A DNA stretch of 64,000 nt, taken from Candidatus Omnitrophota bacterium. GTDB lineage: Bacteria; Omnitrophota; Gorgyraeia; Zapsychrales; Zapsychraceae. The position numbers were made by a program, and so were the translations under genes. Below, piece by piece: positions 1 through 9,571 of the stretch. Positions within the stretch are counted from its first letter, which is position 1, and each line of letters starts with the position of its first letter. The stretch is taken from NCBI GenBank assembly GCA_020632495.1, contig JACKFL010000006.1:1-64000 (forward strand). Direction: 5' to 3'. Below the pieces are notes generated by a model, which worked only from the letters and a program-made list of their open reading frames with translations, made no database searches and had not been told where the DNA came from.

Positions 1-2
1 CA

Positions 3-383
3 AACACATTCGAAGTGGCGGCCTGTCGCGACCGGTACACAGAGGAGGAGTTCGAGGGATTACCCCCGAGTGAAGGCTGGATCAGCGCCAAAGTAACCCG
101 GTGGGTCAAACAGCCCGCCGGCAATGGAGATAGTTCCACGGATAACGCGGTATTTGCGGATGATTTGGGGGGGATCGCGATGATGGATATTCCGATGCAG
201 CGGGAAGGAGGCGGTACCATCAGTCAGGATACGCTCCTGAACGTTCCGGATTTGTCGCCGGCACATATCTCGGGATTCCGTCCGGTGATCATCAACATCA
301 CTCCCGTGCCGAGTATCCTGCCTTTGATTGGGCAAAATGAAGAAACTCCCCGTCCCACCGGGATAGAGGTCACCCGTCTGTAG
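3..383 (+). CDS. C-terminal part of a protein cut by the window edge, function unknown
   Basis: The reading frame is open from base 3 to the stop at 381-383, so this is probably the last 126 residues of a gene that begins upstream. A GTG at 15 could also start it, but nothing like a ribosome binding site is visible before it. The segment has no membrane helix and no motif I recognise. It is acidic at first and rich in Gly, Pro and Ile towards the end. It is followed by a 91-bp gap and then a promoter-like TATAAT for the next gene. I cannot assign a function. Confidence 0.5.
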   Translation, partial: NTFEVAACRDRYTEEEFEGLPPSEGWISAKVTRWVKQPAGNGDSSTDNAVFADDLGGIAMMDIPMQREGGGTISQDTLLNVPDLSPAHISGFRPVIINITPVPSILPLIGQNEETPRPTGIEVTRL

Positions 384-435
384 CCCCGAATCGCCGTTCG
401 CGCCAAAATTCCCGCCGATCCGATGCAATTCCTAG

Positions 436-441
436 TATAAT
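436..441 (+). promoter_or_regulatory. -10 box TATAAT upstream of the STM3941-like gene
   Basis: A perfect TATAAT lies 33 bp before the ATG at 475. No good -35 hexamer is seen 16-18 bp upstream (CGCCGA at 413-418), so the call rests on the -10 match and its position in the gap. Confidence 0.4.
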
Positions 442-474
442 GGAACCGATAATATTTTCATTCCCACTTACCGA

Positions 475-981
475 ATGCATATGGACGACCACATCGAATT
501 CACCGCCTCTCCCATAAAATTCCTGGGGCTCATCCTCATCGGCGCCGGCATGGCCGCCGCGGGGTTTTGGCTGATGACCAGCGAGGAAGACCTGTTCGCG
601 CGCAGCATGGGCGGACTGTGCATGCTCTTCGGCGTGCTGTGTTTCTTCGGCCTCGCCAAGCAGATGACGATGGGCGGCAGCACAGTCGTCTTCAGCCGGG
701 AGGGTCTGGAAGACAAACGCTGGGGCGTGGGCCTGATCCCGTGGAATGAAATCGAGTCTGTGCGCGTGCTGACCATCCAGTCCACCCGCATGCTCGAACT
801 GCGCCTGCGCAATCCGCAGATGTATCTCGAACAACTGCCGTGGCATTTAAAACTATCCTCCGGACTTAACAAAACCTTCGGCTTTTCCAATTTCAATCTG
901 GTGTTTACAGGAATGAATCCGGGTCTCGATACGGCGCTGGCTTATGTTGAGAACCACCATCCGGATATACTGTTGGATTGA
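475..981 (+). CDS. STM3941-like two-helix membrane protein with PH-like domain
   Basis: This 168-aa protein starts with a short polar head, then two membrane helices (about residues 14-35 and 46-62), then a soluble C-terminal part. The pattern of a PIKFLGL-type opening, two helices, and a later IPWNEIESVRV segment resembles the STM3941 family of small inner-membrane proteins with a PH-like domain. The role of that family is not established. ATG 475 and ATG 481 are both possible starts, and neither has a clear ribosome binding site. The next gene starts 4 bp after the stop, so the two are probably co-transcribed. Confidence 0.65.
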   Translation: MHMDDHIEFTASPIKFLGLILIGAGMAAAGFWLMTSEEDLFARSMGGLCMLFGVLCFFGLAKQMTMGGSTVVFSREGLEDKRWGVGLIPWNEIESVRVLTIQSTRMLELRLRNPQMYLEQLPWHLKLSSGLNKTFGFSNFNLVFTGMNPGLDTALAYVENHHPDILLD

Positions 982-985
982 CCGC

Positions 986-1672
986 ATGAAAGATCACGAA
1001 CTCAATCAAATCCTCGATGAAAACCTTCCGCGCCTGGGCGGGGCGGGGGGAGAAGAGGCGTTTCACGCGCTGATCGAACTGCCGCTTTTTGCCGTGCCGG
1101 TCTTGATCAAACGCTATCATGCGACCGAGGATACCCGGTTGCGCGGACAGATCGTCAATGTCATCTGGGAGCTGCGTGATCCGCAATCGCTGGATTTTCT
1201 CTTCGACGTTTTAGTGAAGGCGACGGAACGCGAAGTTTGGGACCAGGCGCTGAGCGGGATCGTCACCATAGGCCGCGAACCCGAGATGGACCGGTTGATC
1301 GAATTGAAGAATGAGATGGAGGACGAAGACAAGATCGCGCGCACAATCGAGGCGATCGAGTTCATCGGCCACCTGATCAGCGATCCCAAGCGTGAGTTCA
1401 TCGTTTACAACGGTGTGCGCATGCCGAAAGGATGGGATAAAAAGATCGAGGAGGCCCAGGCGCTGACCACCTTTACCGTCGGCGACGAACGCTTGCCGCG
1501 GATCAAGTTCGGTGACGAACAGGTCCAGTGGCCGACCGATCAGCCGTGTGATATCTGCGGCGTCAAGAAAGGCCAGTACCACGTCCCCGGTTGCAATCAC
1601 GAAGAATGCCCAAATTGCGGCAACGAAGTCATGGTCTGCCGCTGCGCGGATGAGGTGCTCAAGGAGGAGTAG
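986..1672 (+). CDS. HEAT-like repeat protein with C-terminal Cys-rich zinc site
   Basis: The 228-aa product is mostly helical, with repeat-like segments (around residues 25-130) of the kind found in HEAT/PBS scaffolds. The last 40 residues hold two CxxC pairs (CDIC and CPNC), then HVPGCNHEEC and CRC, an arrangement expected to bind one or two zinc ions. The ATG at 986 was preferred over upstream starts because it follows the preceding stop by 4 bp. The stop at 1670-1672 is immediately followed by the GTG of the next gene. It may be an adaptor that binds a partner protein, but no partner can be named. Confidence 0.6.
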   Translation: MKDHELNQILDENLPRLGGAGGEEAFHALIELPLFAVPVLIKRYHATEDTRLRGQIVNVIWELRDPQSLDFLFDVLVKATEREVWDQALSGIVTIGREPEMDRLIELKNEMEDEDKIARTIEAIEFIGHLISDPKREFIVYNGVRMPKGWDKKIEEAQALTTFTVGDERLPRIKFGDEQVQWPTDQPCDICGVKKGQYHVPGCNHEECPNCGNEVMVCRCADEVLKEE

Positions 1673-2383
1673 GTGAAGGAAATCACCGGTGTTATTGATC
1701 ATCGCATTTTACTCAACTACCGGATCGATCCCGCGGTGATGCAACGGAATTTGCCGGAGGGATTTACAGCGGTCACCGTCAAGGGATATGCGATCGGCGG
1801 CATTTGTCAGGTGAGCTTGTCCAAAATGCGCCCCGATTGTCTGCCGGCCTGCGGATCATCGAGCCATAACGCGGCGCACCGCATCGCGGTGAGCACGGCG
1901 TACGGAGAAGGCGTGTTTGTGCCGCGGCGTGATACGGATTCATGGCTGAATACCTTCAGCGGCGGACGGCTCTTTCCCGGAACTTATTCGCTGGCGAAAT
2001 TCGCGGTCAGTGTCGACGGCGACAGCTATACCGTGGATATCGTCAATGCGCAGGAGGAGACGCTGATGGCCGTCACCGCGGATATCGGCCAGGACCTGCC
2101 TGCAGATTCCGTTTTCGGAAGTGTAACGGAGGCCTCGGATTTTTTTGCGAGAGGCAATATCGGCTGGTCGCCCAACGGCCGTGGCGACGGCTTCGATGCC
2201 GTCGAGCTGACAACCGTGAACTGGAATATGAAACCGCTGACGGTGAGGCGTCAGTATTCCGCCTACTTCTGTGATGAAACAATATTTCCCGCGGGATCGG
2301 TTACCTTTGATTGCGGATTGATCATGCGCGGGATTAATCACAGTTGGGTATCCCGTGAACATCTCCGGGATGTGTGCTGTTAG
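1673..2383 (+). CDS. DUF2071 / acetoacetate-decarboxylase-like protein
   Basis: The 236-aa protein opens with a strand carrying LLNYRIDPAVMQRNLPEGF and continues with GYAIGGICQ. Both are reminiscent of the DUF2071/YqjF group, which shares the acetoacetate decarboxylase fold. I did not identify the catalytic lysine of true acetoacetate decarboxylases with certainty, so enzymatic activity is open. It starts with GTG directly after the stop of the preceding gene, within GGAGTAGGTG, which suggests translational coupling. There is no signal peptide, so it is probably cytoplasmic. Confidence 0.55.
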   Translation: MKEITGVIDHRILLNYRIDPAVMQRNLPEGFTAVTVKGYAIGGICQVSLSKMRPDCLPACGSSSHNAAHRIAVSTAYGEGVFVPRRDTDSWLNTFSGGRLFPGTYSLAKFAVSVDGDSYTVDIVNAQEETLMAVTADIGQDLPADSVFGSVTEASDFFARGNIGWSPNGRGDGFDAVELTTVNWNMKPLTVRRQYSAYFCDETIFPAGSVTFDCGLIMRGINHSWVSREHLRDVCC

Positions 2384-2397
2384 GAAGGACACAAATC

Positions 2398-2796
2398 ATG
2401 CTCACTTACACAGCCGACTGGTGGCAGATCGAACTTCCCGAAGGGTGGATGTCCGAATGCGACGACGCCTGCCATTCCTTTTATTATCCGGGCGGCGCCG
2501 GCGCGCTGCAGATCAACGCCTACCGCAAGGACACGCCGATCAGCGACTTTGATTTGTTCGACCTCATCGACCTTGAGGAAGAGGCGCGCGAGCACCTTGC
2601 CCCGGCCATGCTTGGCGGCTTCAGCGGCCATCAGCTGTTATACAGCGAAGACGGCATCTTCTGGCACAAGTGGTGGGTGTATCATGAGAATCTATTGCTG
2701 CACGTGACCTACACCTGTCCGGAAGACGAGAAGCACGTTGAAAGTCTGACCGTACGGGACCTGCTCGACACCCTCAAACCCGCCTCCGCAGGGTGA
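2398..2796 (+). CDS. Hypothetical cytoplasmic protein, 132 aa
   Basis: The ATG at 2398 is preceded by AGGAAGGACACAAATC, a good ribosome binding site, and was chosen over an in-frame start at 2374 inside the preceding gene. The sequence is rich in Trp and acidic residues (WWQIELPEGW near the start, WHKWWVYHENLL near the middle). Its alternating strands suggest a small alpha/beta fold like the DcrB/PsbP-type or DUF3805-type proteins, but I cannot confirm a family. No membrane segment or signal peptide is present. It closes a four-gene run with short gaps. Confidence 0.55.
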   Translation: MLTYTADWWQIELPEGWMSECDDACHSFYYPGGAGALQINAYRKDTPISDFDLFDLIDLEEEAREHLAPAMLGGFSGHQLLYSEDGIFWHKWWVYHENLLLHVTYTCPEDEKHVESLTVRDLLDTLKPASAG

Positions 2797-2833
2797 AATT
2801 CTCTGCAACCTCCCGCCCGTCACACAAGTATTT

Positions 2834-2859
2834 TGAGAAACTTGAAGCTGTGATATAAT
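2834..2859 (+). promoter_or_regulatory. Promoter candidate TTGAGA-N14-TATAAT
   Basis: TATAAT is perfect, and a TTGAGA lies just upstream with a spacer shorter than the usual 17 bp. It sits in the 103-bp gap before the gene at 2900 and marks a new transcription unit. Confidence 0.4.
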
Positions 2860-2899
2860 TGATCCGCACGCCATTCCAAACCGGCCCGGGGGGACCATT

Positions 2900-3547
2900 T
2901 TGAGATTTTCAGCGATCGCCGCACTGCTCATCCTTATCACCTGCAGCCCGCCGTGTTGTGCCCAACAACTTCCCCAAGAAATCGTCGACCGCTTCGTCAC
3001 CACCTACCTTCAGTCTGACGGGGACCTGAAAGAAATCTTTGCCGAGACCGGCGACAGCTTGCAGGACTATGATGTTTCGGTCCGCGAGGTGCCAGTGGTC
3101 ATGGGTCACTATCAGGATGATGAGCACGAGCTGCTCTTTATGATTTATGACAAGGCCCGTTTTGAGAATGAAAAGACCCTGATGGGATTTCTCCTGTTCC
3201 CGTTACGCTCGCGCAATCTCGGACGGCTCGGCGAACCGAACCGTTATCTGCGGGTGGAGTTTGATTTGACGTGCCTGGAAGAAAAGAACTGTCCCGCCGA
3301 TATGTTTGACCGTATTCAATGGGGACTGCTACGCGGCGCCTTGGGGACCCATAACGACGCGATTCTCGCCAAGGCCCGCGACTCCATGACGGGCGAGTCC
3401 AAGTATGACCGGGTGTTCCGGTACAAATATAAACTGAGGGAATGCGGCGCCGTGTGTCTGGGCGGTTTTGAGGTCTTTGCCACGCTCGACGGCAAGATCC
3501 TGGGGACCGTCCTGCAGCAGGTCAGTTACCGTCCTGATATCTACTAG
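2900..3547 (+). CDS. Exported hypothetical protein, 215 aa
   Basis: The product begins with a signal peptide: a basic start, a hydrophobic stretch AALLILITC, and a likely cut near CCAQQ. The mature part is acidic with a mix of strands and helices, and I do not recognise the family. The start is TTG, 4 bp after a G-rich stretch (GGGGGGACCA) that could pair with the ribosome. A perfect TATAAT lies 41 bp upstream. It ends 3 bp before the large gene at 3551 and may be in one operon with it. Two pairs of Cys in the middle (CLEEKNC; CGAVC) could form disulfides in the periplasm. Confidence 0.55.
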   Translation: MRFSAIAALLILITCSPPCCAQQLPQEIVDRFVTTYLQSDGDLKEIFAETGDSLQDYDVSVREVPVVMGHYQDDEHELLFMIYDKARFENEKTLMGFLLFPLRSRNLGRLGEPNRYLRVEFDLTCLEEKNCPADMFDRIQWGLLRGALGTHNDAILAKARDSMTGESKYDRVFRYKYKLRECGAVCLGGFEVFATLDGKILGTVLQQVSYRPDIY

Positions 3548-3550
3548 CAT

Positions 3551-6500
3551 ATGTTCGTGATGTCCCGCCAATCCCGCACCTGGTATTTTCCGCGGCTGAT
3601 CCTTGTCCTGACGTTATCGCTGAGTCTCTGTCCGGTCACGGTGACCGCCGATAACAATCCTTTTCCCGTTGGTGACCACGGCGGGCAGGTGATCGATCTG
3701 GATCCCCCTGACAATTCCGGCATCCGGCCGCCGCTTGATCCGGATGCGCCGCCCAATTCACAGGGGACAGTCAATCAGGCGGCGGGGAATCAAAGAGGGC
3801 CGGCGCGGCAAACGGGTACGGTCGCGGGACGTCCATCAGGGAATTGGGGCGCGGCCCCGCGTACCGGAGCGGGTCAGCCCAACGGTTTCTCCCTGCCCGA
3901 ACCACAACGCCGCACCGGTCCGCAACCCGGACTGCCGCCGCACACCCGCGACGCCTTCGGGCCGTGGGAACGCATCCCCGACACACCGGTCAATCCCGAC
4001 GGCGGAAACAGGAGTTCTGATCAGCCGCGCCATGACGCGCCTGCCCGGCCGCCGGTCAACGAACGGTTGAATCCCGATGTGCCGGGCCGCAACGCGGGCC
4101 GCGCCAAGACTCCGAGCGCGCTCGATATCGATGAGTTGATGAAGAAGCTCAGCGACCCGCGTCTCTCCGAGGCCAACAAGCAGCGTATCACCGCGGTGGT
4201 GTTTTACCATCAGGACGTTTACCGCCGGGCCGTACTCAACGGTGATTTCGACGCGAAGTCTCCCCACGTGCAGGAATTTCTCAAGCGCAAGACCCAGATG
4301 CAGCTCGATGTGATCGAGCGCATGGGCCAAAAGTTCAAGAACAGGTACGGCCGTCCGCCCAAACAACCGATCATTCCGTTCAGCTACAACAATATCCTCT
4401 CTGATGACGACATCATCACGGGCACCGGAGACATCGGCCGAAATCTCGAGCCGCTGTACAATGAGGCCCTGGACGATATCATTCAGGAACGCGCCGGCCG
4501 GCCCATGACCGATCTCGACCGGCACCGGGTCGACGTCAACGGGCTGGCCTGGAACATGACGCTCGACGGCGCGATTGAAGACATCAACCATCCCGAAAAG
4601 TACATCAATCCGCAGGGCGGTTACGGTAACAAGGCGAAGCTGACCCAGGCGGCCGAGGCCGGGAAGGTGGCGGCGTATTCGTTCGACGACAGCGGGCGGT
4701 TGGTCAAGCTTGACCAGAACGGCACGGTGCGCGCCGTGGAACAGCTCGCGGTTGACTCCGGTTTGAAGGTCCCGGGCATCGACGCCGAGGTCGGCAGCGG
4801 CGCGATGTCGGATTACTATCGCATGGCCCAGAAACACGGCGTGGCCGTCAAGGGCGCCAACATGACGGTCGACGACGTCGGGTCGTTCATCCGCAATCAG
4901 AAATATACGGAACGTCTCTCCGGGGCCTATGATGACGTCTTTCAGGCCGACAACAAGCTGAGCGACGAGTACCGGCATTTTCTGGATACCAGCGCGGACA
5001 TTCGCAAACAAACCAATGTGCGCGAGGTGGCCAGGATCCTGCAGGACGCCTACCATATAGATATCATCGGCCGCGGCGGCGACCTTGATTTTAATAAACT
5101 TGCCGAGGCGATCACATTTCATGAGCGCCGCCAGCTCGAGCTGGTGATGCCCAAGATGATCGCCGCCGTCACGCAGACCGAGGCCTACAAGATCATCCAG
5201 CATCTGAAGACCGCGTCGGCCGGCCAGCGCCGGGAATTGCGCAAGCGGCTGGCCATTACCTACGCGCCGCTGGAACAAAAGGCCCTGGATACGATTACCG
5301 AGCAGATCAACCGGATGCCGGTCGACGAGGCGGACAAGGCTTTTCTCCTTAAGGTCCTCCAAGAAGACACTGCCCAGGTCAAACAGTATGCCAAGGTGAT
5401 CGGCATGCCGGTGGGCGACTTCGCCAACAGCCTGAAGATCAAGGGGGACAACATGGCGGTGGTCGACCTGATCGAGTCCAAGGACGTCACGGTGCGGAAA
5501 TTGTCGCAGGCGATGGACGCGGCCAAGGGCGGCAGCCGGTTCCGCAAATTTCTCAAGACCCGCACCGCCGCGGCACTCAATCTCGACGTCCTGCTGGATA
5601 CGTCGCGCGAAAACCGCGGGAGTTTTCTCTTTCAATGGGGATTGATCTACGTCGCTGCTTCACGCGCGTACAACGCGTCCCAGTCGCGCACCGAAGGGCT
5701 GCAAAAGGTCGGCCGGGTGATGTTCGAGATGGTCCCGTTTGTCGCTGCCAGCCTGCGCGCCTCCGAAGGCGACATGCGCGAGGCCTCCAAGGAATTCATG
5801 ATGGACGTGATGCCGCCGTTGGGCCTGGCGAGTCTTGCCGTTACGTTCTTCGACTACGCCATCCAGGAGGGTGTGATCAATCCGTTTACAGAGGGACAGC
5901 TGGACGAACTCGCCGCCCGCATGGCCCGCGAATTCGGTGATGCGGAATTCGAGAAGACCGACGTCAACGGCCTGTACCGTCTGCGCAACAAGCAGCAGGT
6001 GTTCGAGTATCTGGATGAAGTCTCCGATGGCCTGGGGCGCATCGCCAAACTGCCGGCGCTCCTGTCGCGTCAGGTCGACGCCATCGTCAGCCGCAACACC
6101 GAGTATCAAACCAATGAGGCCGCTCTGGCCGCGTGCCGGTGGTTTGAAAACTTCGACGAAGAGGCTATCGGGAAGAAATATTCCCAAGGCATGACGCTCA
6201 CTCAATTCAAGGAGAGGGTCTATGAGCAGGGCATCCCCGGCGCGGAATCCGCCTCACCGGTCGAACGCGTGGCCGCGCGGATCATCCTCGATAACAAGCG
6301 CATCCGCAAGGAGTCCTTTGAAAAGCTCCTGATCAATTTTGTGTGGCGCATCGAACGGGTGTACAACGAGCAGAAGCAGGACGGGGAATTCGATCCCAAG
6401 GAGATCATTCAGCAGGCGATCGAGGCGATCAACGCCCTGTACGACAATCTGCCGGAGGACATTCAGCAGAGCCAATGGGCGATGGGGGAGATCGACGCGG

Positions 6501-9500
6501 ATTACAGCGCGCGGGTGGTGAAGCTGAGCGATTACGACGGCGGGGACCAGGAGGAGTATGATCTGAAGGCCGAGATGCAGGACTACATCGACGGCTTCCG
6601 GCAAAAAATCGCGGCGACGCTGAAGGGGCTGGAGATGTTCCGTGAACAGCGTTATCTCGATCTGCGCCTGCAGGCCTACGGCGGCTACGACGACATGGAA
6701 CCGGTCAGCGAGTTTCTGGAGATGAACCTGGTGCGCGGGGATGTATTCCGGCTCGGCATCGCCGCCAACGTCAACCCGCGCCGTGCCCGGCAGAAGTGGA
6801 CGGTCTACTACTATACGATTCATGGCGGCGGATGGCGCGTCTTCGCGAAGAAGGACATTAACAGCGGCAAGTTCCGACCGGCTCAACCGGAAGGCAACTG
6901 GATTATGGAAGCGCCGGAAAAAGAGACCTTCGTGACCGTTGAAGGCGAGACCCTGGAGGAATATTTCGTAACGGAGCGCGGCTACCATCGCATCCTCGCC
7001 GTGCTCGCCTTCGGCGACTGGCCGGCCGACCCGCTGGCCGTGGTCGGTTTGGAGGCGATGCGCGACCCCGTGGGCCGGGCCGGGGATTTTCCCGAGGGCA
7101 CGGCTGCTTTTACCAGCCCGGCGGTGGAGGTCTACACCAATCCGCCGCGCGTGTCGCTGGAAATCCCGCGGTTTGTCGATCCGGGCGAAGTACCGCAGGT
7201 CACCATCAAACCGCTGGTCGAATATTATTTTCGTAAAGAAAAGGCGCGGGCCGTGATCACCTACAAAGGTCCGTACGGGGAGTGGGATGTCGATCAAAAG
7301 ATCGAACTCAACGCGGTCTCACTGGACCCGGAACTACCGACCACGGTCCCGTTGCCGCTCGGACGGCAGGCCCGCGGCGGGACGTACGAAGTTCAGGTCG
7401 ACTTTGAAGTGCCGCGGGTGCTGCAGGACCTGCAGCCGTTCCCGCAGAGCGGGCAGTTCACCTATCTTGTCCCCGAGGAATCTGACGGGGCGCAGGCCCC
7501 GGAAGAGGAGGGCGGCGCCGAAGAGGCGGCGGGCGCCGGGATGGACGATTACCTGAAACGAATTCAGGAACTGCGCAGCAGCGCGGCCGGATTGTTAGCG
7601 GCGGCGGAGAGTTTTGGGAAGACGATTCAGGCCGACGTCGAGGGGATCGTGGCGCAGATCGAAAGCCGGATGTCCGAACTGCGCGAGCTGGAATCCGCGG
7701 CCAACAACCTGTCTTCCGGCACCGTTGATTTCCCGGCGCAGTTGAGTGCCGCGCAGCGTTCCGCCGACGTGATACAACGTGCCGGCGAAAAGGCGGCCAG
7801 CGCACACGGCGACGCGCGGGCCGCGGCGCTGGCCTGTTGCCAGGCGGCCGGACAGGTCAAGCAGGCGACGGCCTACCGTCAGGCCAAGGCGCAGTTGGCC
7901 ACGGCGCGCAGTGAAGACGACCGCGCGCGCTCCGCCCAGCGCAACTACGCGGCCGCGTTAAGCGCGGCCCAGGCGGACATGGGTCAGATCTCCCAGGCGA
8001 AGACCGCGCTCGGTTATGATCAAGGCAAGCTCGCGCAGCTGAAGACCAGGCTCGCGCCGATCGAAAGCGCCGGCGCGCTGGTCAACGCAGATATGGAACG
8101 CCTGACGATGCTGGCCGACGAAGTGCTCGCCAAGATGAACGCGCTGGAGAATGTCGCCCGTCAGGCCGATTCGCTGATCACCGAGGCGGAAACCGCCATG
8201 GGCAGCCGGCCGGCGCGCGAGATCAAGAAGATATTTAAGGAAATCAGGGGCCTGGGCGGACAGATCCGCAACATGCACAAAAAGTCGGAGAAGGCCTTTT
8301 CGTCGGCCAACGGCCAGCTGAGCAAACCCGGCCGCAAATACGACCAGTTCCGTTTTCTGCTCGACGGGGTCAAGGCGACGGTCAACAGCATCAAATCGGA
8401 ACAGATGAGCGCCGCGGACATCAATCAGCTGGAACAACTCTACAACGACGCGCGCGCCGCCGCCGACGCGGCGTCGATCTTTGAGGACGCGGTCAAACAA
8501 TCCGCGCAGCAGTCCGCGCAGTGTCTCAAGGCGGCCGAAGATCACTACGCCAGTGAGCTCTCACCCGAGGCCCAGGTCGCGCGTACCGACTGCTCGGGCT
8601 GGCCCGGGATGTACGCGGCGTGGAACAATGAACAGGACAAACCCTGGTGTTATTGTCCTTCCGGGCAGGTGTTCAATGAGAGTGCCAACAAATGCATAAG
8701 CCGGCAGGACAATGCCGTGGCCAACGCCGACTGCGGCTGGCTGGCCAACTCACACGCCGTGTGGGACTCCGCCGACAACCGGGCGGAGTGCTGGTGCAAC
8801 GACGGCTATGAAATCAATCAGGCCAAGGACCGCTGTGTGGTCAGCCGCGACACACAGGTCGCGCGGCATGATTGTTCGCAGTGGCCGGGGACCGTCGCGC
8901 GCTGGGATGCCAATCATGAACGTCCCGAATGTCTCTGTCCCGGCGGTACGGGGTGGGACATGCAGGCCAACCGTTGTATCAACAAGCGCCAGCGCGAGGT
9001 CGAGAATACCAACTGCTCGATGTACGGCCCGTCGGAACCGTACTGGGACAACGGACGCAACCGCGTGCTGTGCCGGTGTAAGTTCCCGAACGTGTGGAAC
9101 CGGGACAATACCTATTGCGTGGCGCCGCAGCCGCAGATGAACGACGCCCAGCGTTGTCAGCAGGCCTTCCCGGGCAGTGTCCCGTCGGGACGCAACGGCA
9201 ACGGCGATCTTGTCTGCAACTGTCCCTACGGCATGACGTGGCACAATCCGCGGGCCAAGGACTACTGCGTGCCGGCGCAGGGCGGGAACGGCAGCGACGG
9301 CTTCGATGATTTTATCGACGCCATCCAGGGCGTGACGGACGCGATCAACAACCGGAACAATAATCAGAACAATAACCGGAACACCAATCAAAACAATAAC
9401 CAAAATAACAACACCAACCGCAACACGGGCAACACCGGCACGGGCGGCTACGGCGGCGGCGAAGAATGGGTCGACCCCTGCCCGGCCGGCACACATTCGA

Positions 9501-9520
9501 TTCTCGGGCAGTGTATGTAA
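3551..9520 (+). CDS. Giant exported protein with coiled coil, five 4-Cys modules and Asn-rich tail
   Basis: The 1,989-aa product has a signal peptide (hydrophobic LILVLTLSLSLCPVTVTA), then a Pro/Gly/Arg-rich linker to about residue 185. A long helical region follows and runs to about 1300. Residues near 700-780 are hydrophobic enough to touch a membrane. From about 1330 to 1670 there is an Ala/Gln-rich coiled coil. Residues 1676-1915 hold five modules of about 47 aa, each with spacing C...CxC...C and a central Trp in most copies. The tail is an Asn/Gln/Arg tract ending in a last CPAGTHSILGQCM piece. No enzyme motif is visible. A surface or cell-envelope structural role is inferred. ATG 3560 is an alternative start. 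Confidence 0.75.
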   Translation: MFVMSRQSRTWYFPRLILVLTLSLSLCPVTVTADNNPFPVGDHGGQVIDLDPPDNSGIRPPLDPDAPPNSQGTVNQAAGNQRGPARQTGTVAGRPSGNWGAAPRTGAGQPNGFSLPEPQRRTGPQPGLPPHTRDAFGPWERIPDTPVNPDGGNRSSDQPRHDAPARPPVNERLNPDVPGRNAGRAKTPSALDIDELMKKLSDPRLSEANKQRITAVVFYHQDVYRRAVLNGDFDAKSPHVQEFLKRKTQMQLDVIERMGQKFKNRYGRPPKQPIIPFSYNNILSDDDIITGTGDIGRNLEPLYNEALDDIIQERAGRPMTDLDRHRVDVNGLAWNMTLDGAIEDINHPEKYINPQGGYGNKAKLTQAAEAGKVAAYSFDDSGRLVKLDQNGTVRAVEQLAVDSGLKVPGIDAEVGSGAMSDYYRMAQKHGVAVKGANMTVDDVGSFIRNQKYTERLSGAYDDVFQADNKLSDEYRHFLDTSADIRKQTNVREVARILQDAYHIDIIGRGGDLDFNKLAEAITFHERRQLELVMPKMIAAVTQTEAYKIIQHLKTASAGQRRELRKRLAITYAPLEQKALDTITEQINRMPVDEADKAFLLKVLQEDTAQVKQYAKVIGMPVGDFANSLKIKGDNMAVVDLIESKDVTVRKLSQAMDAAKGGSRFRKFLKTRTAAALNLDVLLDTSRENRGSFLFQWGLIYVAASRAYNASQSRTEGLQKVGRVMFEMVPFVAASLRASEGDMREASKEFMMDVMPPLGLASLAVTFFDYAIQEGVINPFTEGQLDELAARMAREFGDAEFEKTDVNGLYRLRNKQQVFEYLDEVSDGLGRIAKLPALLSRQVDAIVSRNTEYQTNEAALAACRWFENFDEEAIGKKYSQGMTLTQFKERVYEQGIPGAESASPVERVAARIILDNKRIRKESFEKLLINFVWRIERVYNEQKQDGEFDPKEIIQQAIEAINALYDNLPEDIQQSQWAMGEIDADYSARVVKLSDYDGGDQEEYDLKAEMQDYIDGFRQKIAATLKGLEMFREQRYLDLRLQAYGGYDDMEPVSEFLEMNLVRGDVFRLGIAANVNPRRARQKWTVYYYTIHGGGWRVFAKKDINSGKFRPAQPEGNWIMEAPEKETFVTVEGETLEEYFVTERGYHRILAVLAFGDWPADPLAVVGLEAMRDPVGRAGDFPEGTAAFTSPAVEVYTNPPRVSLEIPRFVDPGEVPQVTIKPLVEYYFRKEKARAVITYKGPYGEWDVDQKIELNAVSLDPELPTTVPLPLGRQARGGTYEVQVDFEVPRVLQDLQPFPQSGQFTYLVPEESDGAQAPEEEGGAEEAAGAGMDDYLKRIQELRSSAAGLLAAAESFGKTIQADVEGIVAQIESRMSELRELESAANNLSSGTVDFPAQLSAAQRSADVIQRAGEKAASAHGDARAAALACCQAAGQVKQATAYRQAKAQLATARSEDDRARSAQRNYAAALSAAQADMGQISQAKTALGYDQGKLAQLKTRLAPIESAGALVNADMERLTMLADEVLAKMNALENVARQADSLITEAETAMGSRPAREIKKIFKEIRGLGGQIRNMHKKSEKAFSSANGQLSKPGRKYDQFRFLLDGVKATVNSIKSEQMSAADINQLEQLYNDARAAADAASIFEDAVKQSAQQSAQCLKAAEDHYASELSPEAQVARTDCSGWPGMYAAWNNEQDKPWCYCPSGQVFNESANKCISRQDNAVANADCGWLANSHAVWDSADNRAECWCNDGYEINQAKDRCVVSRDTQVARHDCSQWPGTVARWDANHERPECLCPGGTGWDMQANRCINKRQREVENTNCSMYGPSEPYWDNGRNRVLCRCKFPNVWNRDNTYCVAPQPQMNDAQRCQQAFPGSVPSGRNGNGDLVCNCPYGMTWHNPRAKDYCVPAQGGNGSDGFDDFIDAIQGVTDAINNRNNNQNNNRNTNQNNNQNNNTNRNTGNTGTGGYGGGEEWVDPCPAGTHSILGQCM
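8577..9290 (+). repeat. Five tandem ~47-aa Cys-module coding repeats
   Basis: Within the 1,989-aa protein, five successive segments share the pattern C-x(n)-W-x(n)-CxC-x(n)-C, for example around DCSGWPG, DCSQWPG and NCSMYGP. They are diverged at the DNA level, so the expansion is old. An EGF-like or lectin-like disulfide fold is possible. Confidence 0.65.
9337..9440 (+). repeat. Low-complexity Asn/Gln/Arg tract (AAC/AAT-rich)
   Basis: Short AAC, AAT, CAA and CGG codon runs encode an NNRNNNQNNN-type tract near the C-terminus of the giant exported protein. Such tracts are flexible and prone to copy-number change. Confidence 0.8.
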
Positions 9521-9571
9521 AACGGTGAGAAATAGCGATATATCTGGACTGCAACTATAGGAGAACAAAAT

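Noticed and set aside
3836..5635. 599-aa open frame on the minus strand
   Set aside because: It lies wholly opposite the 1,989-aa plus-strand gene, its product is His/Leu/Arg/Val-rich without domains, and such frames are common in G+C-rich DNA.
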